33,573 nucleotides of DNA from Streptomyces sp. NRRL F-5123 (GCF_000721495.1 NZ_JOHY01000075.1:1-33573), one strand, 5' to 3'; positions 8,678 through 16,816 are shown, counted from the first letter of the stretch. A program made the numbers and translations. The notes: generated from the sequence alone by a model not told the origin.

Positions 8678-11600
8678 ATGACTGCCGAGTCCGTCCCACG
8701 GCCCGCTTCCTCCTCCGCCCCACCAGCGCTACCCTCCTTCGGGCAGCAGCGCCTGTGGTTCCTCGAACAGCTCCACCCGGGGACACCCGCCTACACCATC
8801 ACCCACGCCTTCCGCGTTCGCGGCATTCTGGACGCCAGCGCGCTCCAGCGCGCCGTCGGTTACCTGGGCAGCAGGCACGACGTGCTCCGCTCGAGGTTCG
8901 AGGTCCAGGACGGCGTCCCCTTCGTTGTGGTCGGCCCGACAGATACGGTCCGGCTGGAGATCATCGACCTCTCAGTTCGCGCGAGTCCCCTGCAAGCGGC
9001 ACGAGAACATGCGGCGGCCGAGGCCGCTTGGGCATTCGATCTCTCGGCCGGCCCGCTGTTCCGGGCCCATGCGCTCCGCTTGTCCGAGCAGGACCACGTC
9101 CTGACGCTGACCGTTCACCACAGCGTTTTCGACGCCTGGTCACTCGATGTGCTCATGCGGGATCTGTCGGCCGCCTACAGCGCCTACTTGGCGGGAGGCG
9201 AGCCCAGGCTGCCTGCCCTCGGTGCGTCGTACGGCGAGGTGGCCGCTGCCCAACACTCATTGCTGACAGAGGAGGTCCTTGCCGAGCACTCGGACTACTG
9301 GCGCCGGCAGCTGGCCGGACTGGGAGAGACGGAGCCCATCACCGATCGGCCGCGGCCGCGCGTCCCCTCCCACCGAGGACGTACGGTCGAGTTCAGCCTC
9401 CCTGCGCAGCTCGTCGGTGGTCTGCGGACGATTGCCCAGCAACGCGGCGCGACACTGTTCATGGTCCTGCTGGCGGCTTATCACGCGGTGCTCGCACGCT
9501 GGACCGGGGCCCGCGAGTCCGTCGTCGGCTGCCCCTCAGCGGGCCGTACCGAGCCGGAACACGAGGAGCTCGTCGGCTTCTTCGTGAACATCCTGCCGCT
9601 GAGGGCCGACCTGTCGGCAGATCCTTCGTTCCACGACCTGGTCAGCCAGGTGCGCACGACACTGCTGGAGGCACTCTCCCGCCAGGACCTTCCGTTCGAG
9701 CGGCTGGTGGACGAGCTCGGACTGCCCAGGGTGTTCGGCCGGCATCCCCTCGTCCAGCACACTTTTCAGCTACTCACGAACGGGGGCGGCTCGGGCGGTT
9801 CCTTCTCCTTGCCCGGACTCGAAGTCAGCCGCTTCGACGACGGATCGGAATCCGTCCGTTTCGACGTCGAGATGTACTTGCTCGACGACGGCACGGACCA
9901 TGTGCGGGGCTACCTCATCTACGCTGCTGAGCTGTTCGACGAGGCCACGATGCGGCGGTTCATCGAGCGCTACCGCACATTCCTGACTGCCGTCTGCGCC
10001 GACCCGGCAGAGCCCGTCCTCGACGTTCCGCTCCTCGATGCCGAGGAGGAGCAGGCGCTGGCGCGCTGGAACGGCACCTCCCGCGCAGTCCCACCGGGCG
10101 CGGACCTGCTCGAACGGTTCACGGAGGTGGTACGCCGTTCGCCGGATGCGGTCGCCGTGGCAGCTGAGGACAAGGGGCTGACATACGCGGACCTGCACGC
10201 CCGTTCCGAACGTCTCGCCCTCGAACTGCGCCGACGCGGTGCCGGTTCCGAGAGGGTCGTCGGAGTGCTGCTGGAGCGTGGCCTCGATCTTGTCGTCGCC
10301 TGGGTTGCCGTTCTCATGTCGGGCGCGGCTGCCCTTCCCCTCGATCCCCGAGCCCCGGGGGACCGGATAGGTTCGATAGTGGACGACGCCCACCCCGGCC
10401 TCGTGGTGACCCGTCGCGGACTGGTTGGTCTTCTGCCTGCGACGACGCCCACTCTGTTCGTGGACGATCCGCTGCCCGTGCGGCAGCAGGGGGCCGATTG
10501 CCCTCCCTGGCCTGCCACGCCCCCCGGCGCACTACTGCATGTCATCTACACCTCCGGCTCCAGCGGGCGGCCCAAAGGCGTGGCCATCGAGCGCCGCTCG
10601 ATGGCCAACCTGATGGACTGGCATCTGCGGGAACGCGGCCTCGGCCCCGACGACGTCGTCTCCCAGGTCGCCAACGTCTCCTTCGATGCCGCAGGCTGGG
10701 AGATCTGGGGCGCTCTGCTCGCCGGAGCCAGGCTGCATTTTCCACCTGAAGAGGATGTCCCGTCGGTCGAGCGCATGCTCGACCACTTCGCCCGGGCGGG
10801 AACGACGGTCACCTACCTCACCACGGCCATGTGTGAGTACCTCATCACCTACCCCCTTGACGAACTCACCGAGCTGCGAACGGTGTTGACCGGTGGGGAC
10901 CTCTTCCGTGCGCAGCCGACGGACGCTCCTGGCGTACGAGTGGTGAACGTCTACGGCCCCACCGAGGCCACCATACTGACCACTTGCTCCCTGGTGGAGT
11001 TCCCGTACGAGGGGCGGGACATAGGGCGCCCGCTCGACAACGTCCGGGTGCATGTACTAGACGATCGGCTCCACCCCGTGGGCGTGGGCACGCCGGGCGA
11101 GATCTATGTCGCCGGCGCCGGTCTGGCCCGGGGCTACGTCGGGGCGCCGGCGATGACCGCTGCCCGTTTCCTGCCGGACCCCTTCGCCCCCGAACCCGGC
11201 GGGCGCCTGTACCGTACCGGCGACGTCGGCCGCTGGACCGCCGAGGGAACGCTGGAATTCCTCGGCCGTACAGATCGGCAGGTGAAGATCCGCGGCTATC
11301 GGGTGGAGGTCGCGGAGGTCGAGATCGCGCTGCGCGCGCTGCCCGGCGTGGACGACGCGGTGGTCCAGATGGCTGGCACCGGGGGACGCACCCGGCTCGT
11401 CGCCTGGTACACCAGCGAGGGCGGCGACCACACCACCGACCCCAGGCTCCGCGAACGCCTCGCCGACACACTGCCGGATTACATGCTCCCCGACAGGTTC
11501 GTCGGGGTCGAACGGATGCCCCTGACCTCGTCCGGAAAGGTCGACCGCAACGCCCTCCCACCGCTGGAAGAGTCCAGCACGCCCTTCGTGGCACCGCGCG

Positions 11601-11890
11601 ACGCGTGTGAGGCGGCGATTGCGCAGATGTGGGTCGGCACGCTGGGCCTGGACCGCGTAGGCGTCCATGACGACTTCTTCGAAGTCGGGGGGCATTCCCT
11701 GATCGCGACCCGCATCTCTACGCGTATCCGCGAGACGTTCGGCGTCTCGGTGCCGCTGCGGACGCTGTTCGAGCAGCGGACGGTCGCCACGCTCGCCGGG
11801 GTGGTCAGGGATCTGGTCTCCGCCGCCGTCGAGGCGATGTCGGACGACGAGGTCCGCGCGCAGGTCAAGGTGGCGGAGGACATCCCGTGA
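8678..11890 (+). CDS. NRPS module C-A-PCP
   Basis: 1070 residues, started by ATG with AGGAG upstream, 16 bases after the previous stop. Condensation domain about 20-450, motif HHSVFDA (147-153): the catalytic second His and the Asp are kept, but the final Gly of HHxxxDG is Ala. Adenylation about 470-965 with YTSGSSGRPKG, A4 FDAAGWE (669-675) and NVYGPTE. Carrier about 985-1050 with VGGHSL, Ser1007. No thioesterase or epimerase. Specificity positions by eye are D-A-W-T-L-G-V-I-L; no known code that I recall matches. With no release domain it must pass its chain to another module, probably the TE-bearing one encoded upstream, so gene order is not the order of synthesis. Its stop overlaps the P450 start as GTGA. 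Confidence 0.95.
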   Translation: MTAESVPRPASSSAPPALPSFGQQRLWFLEQLHPGTPAYTITHAFRVRGILDASALQRAVGYLGSRHDVLRSRFEVQDGVPFVVVGPTDTVRLEIIDLSVRASPLQAAREHAAAEAAWAFDLSAGPLFRAHALRLSEQDHVLTLTVHHSVFDAWSLDVLMRDLSAAYSAYLAGGEPRLPALGASYGEVAAAQHSLLTEEVLAEHSDYWRRQLAGLGETEPITDRPRPRVPSHRGRTVEFSLPAQLVGGLRTIAQQRGATLFMVLLAAYHAVLARWTGARESVVGCPSAGRTEPEHEELVGFFVNILPLRADLSADPSFHDLVSQVRTTLLEALSRQDLPFERLVDELGLPRVFGRHPLVQHTFQLLTNGGGSGGSFSLPGLEVSRFDDGSESVRFDVEMYLLDDGTDHVRGYLIYAAELFDEATMRRFIERYRTFLTAVCADPAEPVLDVPLLDAEEEQALARWNGTSRAVPPGADLLERFTEVVRRSPDAVAVAAEDKGLTYADLHARSERLALELRRRGAGSERVVGVLLERGLDLVVAWVAVLMSGAAALPLDPRAPGDRIGSIVDDAHPGLVVTRRGLVGLLPATTPTLFVDDPLPVRQQGADCPPWPATPPGALLHVIYTSGSSGRPKGVAIERRSMANLMDWHLRERGLGPDDVVSQVANVSFDAAGWEIWGALLAGARLHFPPEEDVPSVERMLDHFARAGTTVTYLTTAMCEYLITYPLDELTELRTVLTGGDLFRAQPTDAPGVRVVNVYGPTEATILTTCSLVEFPYEGRDIGRPLDNVRVHVLDDRLHPVGVGTPGEIYVAGAGLARGYVGAPAMTAARFLPDPFAPEPGGRLYRTGDVGRWTAEGTLEFLGRTDRQVKIRGYRVEVAEVEIALRALPGVDDAVVQMAGTGGRTRLVAWYTSEGGDHTTDPRLRERLADTLPDYMLPDRFVGVERMPLTSSGKVDRNALPPLEESSTPFVAPRDACEAAIAQMWVGTLGLDRVGVHDDFFEVGGHSLIATRISTRIRETFGVSVPLRTLFEQRTVATLAGVVRDLVSAAVEAMSDDEVRAQVKVAEDIP

Positions 11891-13107
11891 CGAACCTCGC
11901 CGACCCGCGCTCATTCGATGGCGACGACATGGGGTCTTTCTGGAGGCGCCTCAGATCCCAGGAGCCGGTCCACTGGCATCCGCCCATGAGCGCCCAGCCC
12001 GGCTTCTGGGTGGTATCGCGGCACGAGGACATCCTGACGGTCTACCGCGACACCGAGAGGTTCACCTCATCCCGCGGCAACGTCCTCACCACCCTCCTCG
12101 CAGGTGGAGACTCGGCGGCCGGGCGCATGCTCCCCGTCATGGACGGGCACCGCCACCGAGAACTGCGGCAGATCGTCCTGCGGGCGCTTTCCCCACGAAT
12201 GCTGGAAAATACCGCTACGAACGTACGTGAAGAGGTCCGCCGGCTTCTCGTACAGGCCATCGAGAAGGGAGAATGCGATTTCGCCGCGGACATCGCGAGT
12301 CGGATTCCCGTGGGGACCGTCGCAGATCTGCTGGGAGTTCCCGAATCGGATCGTGATTTTCTGCTCACCATGACAAAAGCCTCGCTCAGCTCGGACGTAC
12401 AGGACGCCGACGAGCAGGACGCGGTCAACGCTCGGAACGAAATCCTCCTGTACTTTGGCGAGTTGCTGGAAGAACGCCGCAGGTCGCCGGGCGCCGACGT
12501 CATCAGCGTGCTGGCCCGAGGCGAGATCGACGGTGTGACGCTGTCGGACGAGGAAGTCATCCTGAACTGCTACAGCCTTGTGATCGGAGGCAATGAGACC
12601 AGCCGGCTGACTATGATCGACGCCGTCCGCACCCTGTCCCTGCATCCTTCTCAATGGCGCCTGCTCCGCAGCGGTGGAGTGGAACCAGCCAGGGCCGCAG
12701 AGGAACTCCTGCGCTGGGCGTCGCCCACGATGCACTTTGGACGGACGTGCACCGCGGACACCGAACTGCACGGCATGCCCATCGCCGAGGGGGAAATTGT
12801 CACGCTCTGGCACAGTTCGGCCAATCGCGACGAGAGCGTCTTCCACGACCCGGACACCCTTTCGCTGGACCGCAGTCCCAACAAACACCTTGCCTTCGGG
12901 TACGGCCCGCACTTCTGCCTGGGTGCACATCTCGCCCGGATGGAGATCCGCGAACTGCTGTGCGCGCTCATCTCGCACGTCGGGGAAATCGAGGTCACCG
13001 AAACCCCGCTGCGCATCCATTCCAACTTCCTGACCGGCATGAGTCGACTGATCGTACAGTTCACTCCTCCGCCCCTCCGCACAGGAGAGGTGCCTGATTT
13101 TTGCTGA
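11887..13107 (+). CDS. Cytochrome P450, probable tailoring hydroxylase
   Basis: 406 residues, usual size for a soluble bacterial P450. I-helix GGNETS (234-239), K-helix ELLR (E273-R276), haem loop FGYGPHFCLG with the thiolate ligand Cys344. The segment around the K-helix and meander (HFGRTCTADTEL, then SANRDESVF and NKHLAFGYG) resembles P450s that hydroxylate aminoacyl groups on carrier proteins, such as NovI/NikQ-type enzymes; that resemblance is from memory. It overlaps the second NRPS gene by 4 bases (GTGA), which fits a role on a residue held by one of these carriers. Beta-hydroxylation is the most likely reaction; C-C coupling is possible but less typical of this subgroup. Electron partners are not encoded nearby. 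Confidence 0.92.
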   Translation: MTNLADPRSFDGDDMGSFWRRLRSQEPVHWHPPMSAQPGFWVVSRHEDILTVYRDTERFTSSRGNVLTTLLAGGDSAAGRMLPVMDGHRHRELRQIVLRALSPRMLENTATNVREEVRRLLVQAIEKGECDFAADIASRIPVGTVADLLGVPESDRDFLLTMTKASLSSDVQDADEQDAVNARNEILLYFGELLEERRRSPGADVISVLARGEIDGVTLSDEEVILNCYSLVIGGNETSRLTMIDAVRTLSLHPSQWRLLRSGGVEPARAAEELLRWASPTMHFGRTCTADTELHGMPIAEGEIVTLWHSSANRDESVFHDPDTLSLDRSPNKHLAFGYGPHFCLGAHLARMEIRELLCALISHVGEIEVTETPLRIHSNFLTGMSRLIVQFTPPPLRTGEVPDFC

Positions 13108-13197
13108 CTGGCGGACTCACCCGTCCAGGTGTCCGAACGCCAACAACCACGCCCGGCGGCCGGCCGGGGCCGATTCACTTCAAATGCGGAGCGAAAT

Positions 13198-14016
13198 ATG
13201 CAGCTTAGCCAAGAACAACTGCACGAGTACCGTGAGAGAGGAGTCCTGACCCTGGACGCACTGTTGACACCGGACGAGGTCGAGGTCTTACGGGAGGCCT
13301 ACCTGCGCGACAGCAGCGTCCAAGGGGACCACCGGGTCGCCGAACGGGGCCGCGAGGAAGCCCGGGCGGTTTACGCGTCCCATCTGCGCTGCCCTGAGTT
13401 CGGCGCCCTGGTGCGCTCACCGCGGATCCTCGGGCCGGTGCGGCAAATTCTCGGGCGCAACGTCTACATTTACCAATTCAAGATCAACTCAAAACCGCCC
13501 TTCCTGGGCGGTGGCTGGGCTTGGCACCGGGACTTCACGGCCTGGCGCCTGGCGGACAACCTGCCCAAGCCCTTGCTGGTCAACGTCGGCGTCCTGTTGG
13601 ACGAGGTCACCGAGTTCAACGGTCCGGTCGTCTTTGCACCGGGCTCGCATCATCAAGGTGCGATCCAAGGCGGTCCGCCGGCCCGTGAGGCGGCCTCGCA
13701 GCAGCACCTCGACCCGGATGACATCGCATTGACCGCGGAGGAGCTGACCGGACTCGTCGACCGGTACGGTATGGAGAGCGTCAAAGGCACGCCCGGAACC
13801 GTGATGCTCTTCCACCCCGAGATCGTGCACGGATCGGCGGCGAACATATCGCCTTTCCCAAGAAAGCTGCTGATCATGACGTACAACGACTGCAGCAACG
13901 CGCCGCGCCCGCTGGGGTTGCCGCGGCCCGAGTACATCGTCTGCCGGGACACTACTCCTCTGGAGCCTGTCGACGGCCCACTGCCTGGCCTCCCCGGTGC
14001 GCAGGTCACCGCATGA
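13198..14016 (+). CDS. PhyH-type Fe(II)/2-oxoglutarate dioxygenase
   Basis: 272 residues from the ATG at 13198, preceded by GGAG; an in-frame GTG at 13129 adds 23 residues unlike the family. Phytanoyl-CoA dioxygenase fold with the iron facial triad H110-R-D112 (in WAWHRDF) and H211 (in EIVHGSAAN), and a probable 2-oxoglutarate-binding Arg222 (FPRKLL). The Asp of the HxD motif is present, which argues for a hydroxylase and against a SyrB2-type halogenase. It follows the P450 by 90 bases and overlaps the next gene by ATGA. Codon 31 is TTA (13288-13290), the second in the operon. Likely substrate: an amino acid or peptidyl chain of the pathway, free or carrier-bound; the sequence does not say which. 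Confidence 0.9.
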   Translation: MQLSQEQLHEYRERGVLTLDALLTPDEVEVLREAYLRDSSVQGDHRVAERGREEARAVYASHLRCPEFGALVRSPRILGPVRQILGRNVYIYQFKINSKPPFLGGGWAWHRDFTAWRLADNLPKPLLVNVGVLLDEVTEFNGPVVFAPGSHHQGAIQGGPPAREAASQQHLDPDDIALTAEELTGLVDRYGMESVKGTPGTVMLFHPEIVHGSAANISPFPRKLLIMTYNDCSNAPRPLGLPRPEYIVCRDTTPLEPVDGPLPGLPGAQVTA

Positions 14017-15131
14017 GTGCGCCGCAGAATAGCCGCGCGGTGGTGCTGAGCGAGTTCGGTCGGTCGCTGGAGCTACAGCGCTTCCCACTGCCGTCGGCCC
14101 CCGAGCGCGGCATGATCGTGGCCGGCCGCTACGGTGGGGTGTGCGGTACTGACCGGCATCTACAGTTGGGCCATCTGGAGGTGCCAACGCCGCTGGTGCT
14201 CGGGCACGAGGGTCTCGGAACGGTGTACGAACTCGGCCATGGCGCAAAATATGACGTGGATGGCACCGCGCTGCACATCGGCGACGAGGTTCTGTGGGCG
14301 TCGTCGATCGCGTGCGGACGCTGCGTGCCCTGCAGGATGCACCGCGAGCCCACGCTCTGCGAGAACCGCCGGACCTACGGGGTCAACCGGCCGACGACGG
14401 TAGAGCCGGCCTTGTCCGGGTCCTGGGCGGATCACATCTGCCTGCACGAGGGCACGACCGTCGTGCGTATGCCCGAGGGGATCGACCCACTGGCCGCGAT
14501 GGCCTTCGCCTGCGCCGGCCCGACGATGGTGCACGCCTTGTTCGAACGGCGGCCGGTCCGCGTCGGCGAGACGGTGGTTGTGCAGGGCAGCGGCCCGGTC
14601 GGTCTGGCAGCCGCCGCGCTCGCGCACCTATCGGGCGCAGCCCGAGTGATCGTAGTCGGCGGCCCCGACCAACGGTTGCGTGTGGCCGCCGAAGTGGGGA
14701 TCGGCGACGAACATGTCAACATCGTCGACGCGGACGGGGCCGGAGCGCAGGACGAGGTACTTGCCCGGGTCATCGAGCTGACCGGCGGGCGCGGTGCGGA
14801 CCTGGTGATTGAGTGTGTCGGCGCGCCAGCCGCCGTGGCACAGGGACTGCGGCTAGCCCGCCGGGGCGGTTCGTACCTGGTGGTAGGTCAGTACACCGAC
14901 AACGGTGACGCGTCGATCAACCCGCACCAGATCGTCTACCGCCAACTGGACGTCGTGGGCTCCTGGGCATTTACCGGGGCTCATCTAGTCGAATACGTCC
15001 GGCTGCTGCCCGCTCTCGTCCGCCGCTTCGACCTCGCACGACTGGTCACAATCTATCCCCTGGAGGAGAGCGCGGCCGCGTTGGCGGATGTCGAGCGCGG
15101 CTCTGTTATCAAGGCTGTACTGCGCGCCTGA
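14013..15131 (+). CDS. Zinc-dependent medium-chain alcohol dehydrogenase
   Basis: 372 residues. Catalytic zinc ligands Cys44 (GVCGTD) and His65-Glu66 (LGHEG); structural zinc cysteines C101, C104, C107, C116; Rossmann motif GSGPVGLAAA. Threonine-dehydrogenase-like MDR proteins oxidise secondary alcohols with NAD(P). The ATG overlaps the dioxygenase stop (ATGA), so this is the last gene of the biosynthetic operon. Placed after two hydroxylases and with an aminotransferase in the same operon, a role oxidising a newly made hydroxyl to a ketone is attractive; this is inference. No terminator hairpin is evident after its stop. The tRNA-like segment begins 16 bases later. Confidence 0.93.
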   Translation: MSAPQNSRAVVLSEFGRSLELQRFPLPSAPERGMIVAGRYGGVCGTDRHLQLGHLEVPTPLVLGHEGLGTVYELGHGAKYDVDGTALHIGDEVLWASSIACGRCVPCRMHREPTLCENRRTYGVNRPTTVEPALSGSWADHICLHEGTTVVRMPEGIDPLAAMAFACAGPTMVHALFERRPVRVGETVVVQGSGPVGLAAAALAHLSGAARVIVVGGPDQRLRVAAEVGIGDEHVNIVDADGAGAQDEVLARVIELTGGRGADLVIECVGAPAAVAQGLRLARRGGSYLVVGQYTDNGDASINPHQIVYRQLDVVGSWAFTGAHLVEYVRLLPALVRRFDLARLVTIYPLEESAAALADVERGSVIKAVLRA

Positions 15132-15146
15132 GGCTGCCAAGTACAG

Positions 15147-15189
15147 CTGGGGGTCAACAGGTCGCAGGCTCACGTCCTGTCGTCCCGAC
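15147..15189 (+). other. tRNA-Pro(GGG)-like 3' half, probable attachment-site remnant
   Basis: A 43-base segment looks like the 3' half of a tRNA: 3' side of an anticodon loop containing GGG, variable region, T-arm and acceptor strand. The T-stem GCAGG (15164-15168) pairs with CCTGT (15176-15180, one G-U) around a 7-base loop, and CGTCCCGAC follows as the acceptor strand. Compared with my recollection of actinobacterial tRNA-Pro(GGG), about 38 of 43 positions agree. No 5' half exists, since the dehydrogenase coding sequence lies upstream. A lone tRNA 3' half is the usual form of an attL/attR scar left by a tyrosine integrase. It sits exactly between the cluster and mobile-element debris. No partner copy was seen. 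Confidence 0.6.
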
Positions 15190-15199
15190 GGTGCGATCA

Positions 15200-15525
15200 G
15201 CGGGTTTGTCGGCTTCGGCAGATCCGGTGCCGGGGCGGCGCGTGTGGCAGGCGGCTCAGGAGAGCTCCAGTTGATCACGCGTCCGTTCGGCGCTGTGACC
15301 CTCACGTTTCTCCGCCGCGACGAACGGGTGCACCGTCACCGGGCCTCCTGCGGGAGGAAGGCCCTGGCCCGCTTGAGGATGTCGACGCCCTCACGCAGTC
15401 CGCGGTTCGCCCGCCGCAACGCGGCCCGTTCCTCGCGTTCGCGGCCGGTCGGACCGTCCTGTCCGAGGGCTCGACCTCGCCCTGCTTCACCCAGTCGATC
15501 AGCTTGCCGATGGTCGGCTCCCGCA
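15200..15525 (-). pseudogene. IS3-family transposase remnant (OrfA end and OrfB start)
   Basis: On the minus strand the segment ending at 15336 reads REREERAALRRANRGLREG then VDILKRARAFLPQE, the coiled-coil end of an IS3 OrfA. The preceding WVKQGEVEPSD lies in another frame, so there is at least one frameshift. Immediately downstream, VHPFVAAEKREGHSAER and DQLELS followed by an in-frame stop and AACHTRRPG matches the start of the OrfB integrase with a nonsense codon. Only short pieces remain and no terminal repeats were seen. Confidence 0.75.
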
Positions 15526-15660
15526 GATCGCTCAGGAGGAAGCCGGTGTTGTCCGCGCCTAGCAGATACGCTCCCGCGCGCGTGGCGACGATCGGTTGTT
15601 GTCGACGTGCGCGATCCGCACGCCCGGCGAGTGTGGGTGCCGGTTAATCATCCGGCCTGG

Positions 15661-15830
15661 TCAGGCCGCGTGGTGGTACTCGTGGGGGGTTCCTCCGAGT
15701 CGATCTCGCCGACGGACCTCGCGTCTGATCTGGGCTGGCTCACTGTTTGGGTGGGGGAGTGCTCGAAGTGGAGCGGCTTGGCCGAGAGCCCGGTGCGGCC
15801 GGTGCCCGTTGTAGAAGGTCTCGAACTCTC
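15661..15830 (-). pseudogene. C-terminal fragment of an integrase-core transposase
   Basis: The minus strand reads LREFETFYNGHRPHRALGQA and ends RRRDRLGGTPHEYHHAA-stop at 15661. This is the characteristic C-terminus of the actinobacterial integrase-core (rve) transposases related to IS3/IS481. Everything upstream of LREFE is missing, because an IS630 fragment on the opposite strand starts at the break near 15831. A similar tail recurs at 25188. Confidence 0.8.
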
Positions 15831-15831
15831 G

Positions 15832-16042
15832 GAGCCCTACCTGCCGCCCTACGCCCCCGGACCTCAACCCCGTCGAAGGCATCCGGTCCCTGCTGCGGCG
15901 TGGGTGGCTGTCCAACGTCGCCTTCACCACCCCCGAACACCTCATCCGCACAATCCGCCATGGCTTCCGCAGTATCCAGTACCGCAGCAACCTGGTCGAC
16001 GGCTGCCTCACCGAGACCGGCCTGACCATCCGACCCGCATAG
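15832..16042 (+). pseudogene. C-terminal fragment of an IS630-family transposase
   Basis: The plus strand reads LPPYAP and, after a one-base insertion, DLNPVEGIRSLLRRGWLSNV, then IQYRSNLVDGCLTETGLTIRPA-stop (TAG at 16040-16042). This is the end of an IS630/Tc1-type DDE transposase; LPPYAP-x-LNP-x-E includes the catalytic Glu. The frameshift and loss of the N-terminal 250 or so residues make it inactive. Confidence 0.82.
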
Positions 16043-16061
16043 CGACACCACGAGTTCAACC

Positions 16062-16330
16062 TCAGTAACCCACGCGGCGAAGTTCTCTCCACCGACGACT
16101 TTCAGGATGAGCAGTTCTACGTGGTGAATAATTAGCCCAGACGCGATCCACGGTCGAGCCTTTGAGGGAAGACCAGGGTGTATCCCACTTCTCCAAAGCC
16201 CCTCGGACGGCTATGAGGTGCCGGCGCGCCTTGTCTAACAGCTCCCTATCGCCGTCCTTCAGAGCGCCGCGGGAATTCAACCTATGAATCTCTGCCTGCA
16301 ACTCAGATACATAGGTCGAAGCACGCTGAT
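16062..16330 (-). pseudogene. Fragment of an unrecognised protein
   Basis: An open minus-strand stretch encodes a helical, charged sequence (YVSELQAEIHRLNSRG, then ELLDKARRHLIAVRGALEKW and STVDRVWANY). The pattern resembles the helical segment before the membrane part of some actinobacterial hypothetical proteins, but I cannot name a family. There is no plausible start: an in-frame stop lies shortly upstream and the only start is a TTG. The end runs into unrelated Arg-rich sequence. AT-rich TAATAATTA-like patches at about 16125-16135 and 16397-16407 flank it, unlike the surrounding DNA. Confidence 0.35.
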
Positions 16331-16444
16331 GCCATGAGGTTCTACCTCCCCGGCCACGTCACCGAAAATAGAGGTCTTGATGCCTTGCGCGACCTGGTAA
16401 TAATTAATCCTGCGGTATGCTGTTCCTTCGCGTTTCATCGTTCT

Positions 16445-16700
16445 TCACGCAGGGCCCTGCCTGGAAAATCGTTCGGCCTGCTGCCGGGGGTGCACGTACG
16501 CCGCGTGCACCACCCGGCCGCCGACCTCGAACCGCAGGGCCCGCGCACGGCGGGGTCGGCTGACGTGCGGGCGGGTGCCGAGGATGACGTTCCGGGTGGC
16601 CGGGTGCTCCGAGATGACGTACGCGGCAAGACCCCAGCCGATGTCCTCCAAGCAGGTCGTGATGTGATCCTTCATCGTGCCGGGCGACGCCGGCCTGTGG
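16445..16700 (-). pseudogene. Phage HK97-gp10-like head-tail protein fragment, copy 1
   Basis: The minus strand reads GLAAYVISEHP, then LGTRPHVSRPRRARALRFEV followed by GGRVVHAAYV and a stop at 16445. HK97 gp10-type connector proteins of actinophages typically contain LGTRPH-x-IRPR-x-A-x-xLRF-x-VGGR-x-V and finish with HPGTRPN-x-FL. The expected HPGTRPNDFL tail is scrambled here (HPRQQAERFS) and the N-terminus is not identifiable. The same gene tail recurs, better preserved, at 17318-17608 in the same orientation. Confidence 0.6.
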
Positions 16701-16735
16701 CACTCGACTGGCGGCGCAGCGTCAGGGGTGTTTGT

Positions 16736-16816
16736 ATGAGTACGGATACGCCAGAACCTTGTGACAATGCCGAGAATCTCCGCCGGGTAAGGGAGTCGCC
16801 CCATGGTCACGACTAA
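16736..16816 (+). CDS. Small 26-residue ORF overlapping the unknown gene
   Basis: ATG at 16736-16738 with CAGGGG about 10 bases upstream, stop TAA at 16814-16816. It overlaps the first 14 bases of the 170-residue gene in another frame. The peptide begins MSTDTPEPCDN, contains one Cys and is acidic then basic. Such an overlapping short ORF could translationally couple or control the downstream gene, or could be chance. I recognise no family. Confidence 0.3.
   Translation: MSTDTPEPCDNAENLRRVRESPHGHD

Noticed and set aside
13198..14016. SyrB2-type halogenase
   Set aside because: Halogenases replace the Asp of the HxD iron motif with Ala or Gly; here it is HRD, so hydroxylation is expected.
15088..16068. 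326-codon plus-strand frame after the dehydrogenase
   Set aside because: It overlaps the dehydrogenase end and translates known transposase fragments out of frame; no coherent protein results.
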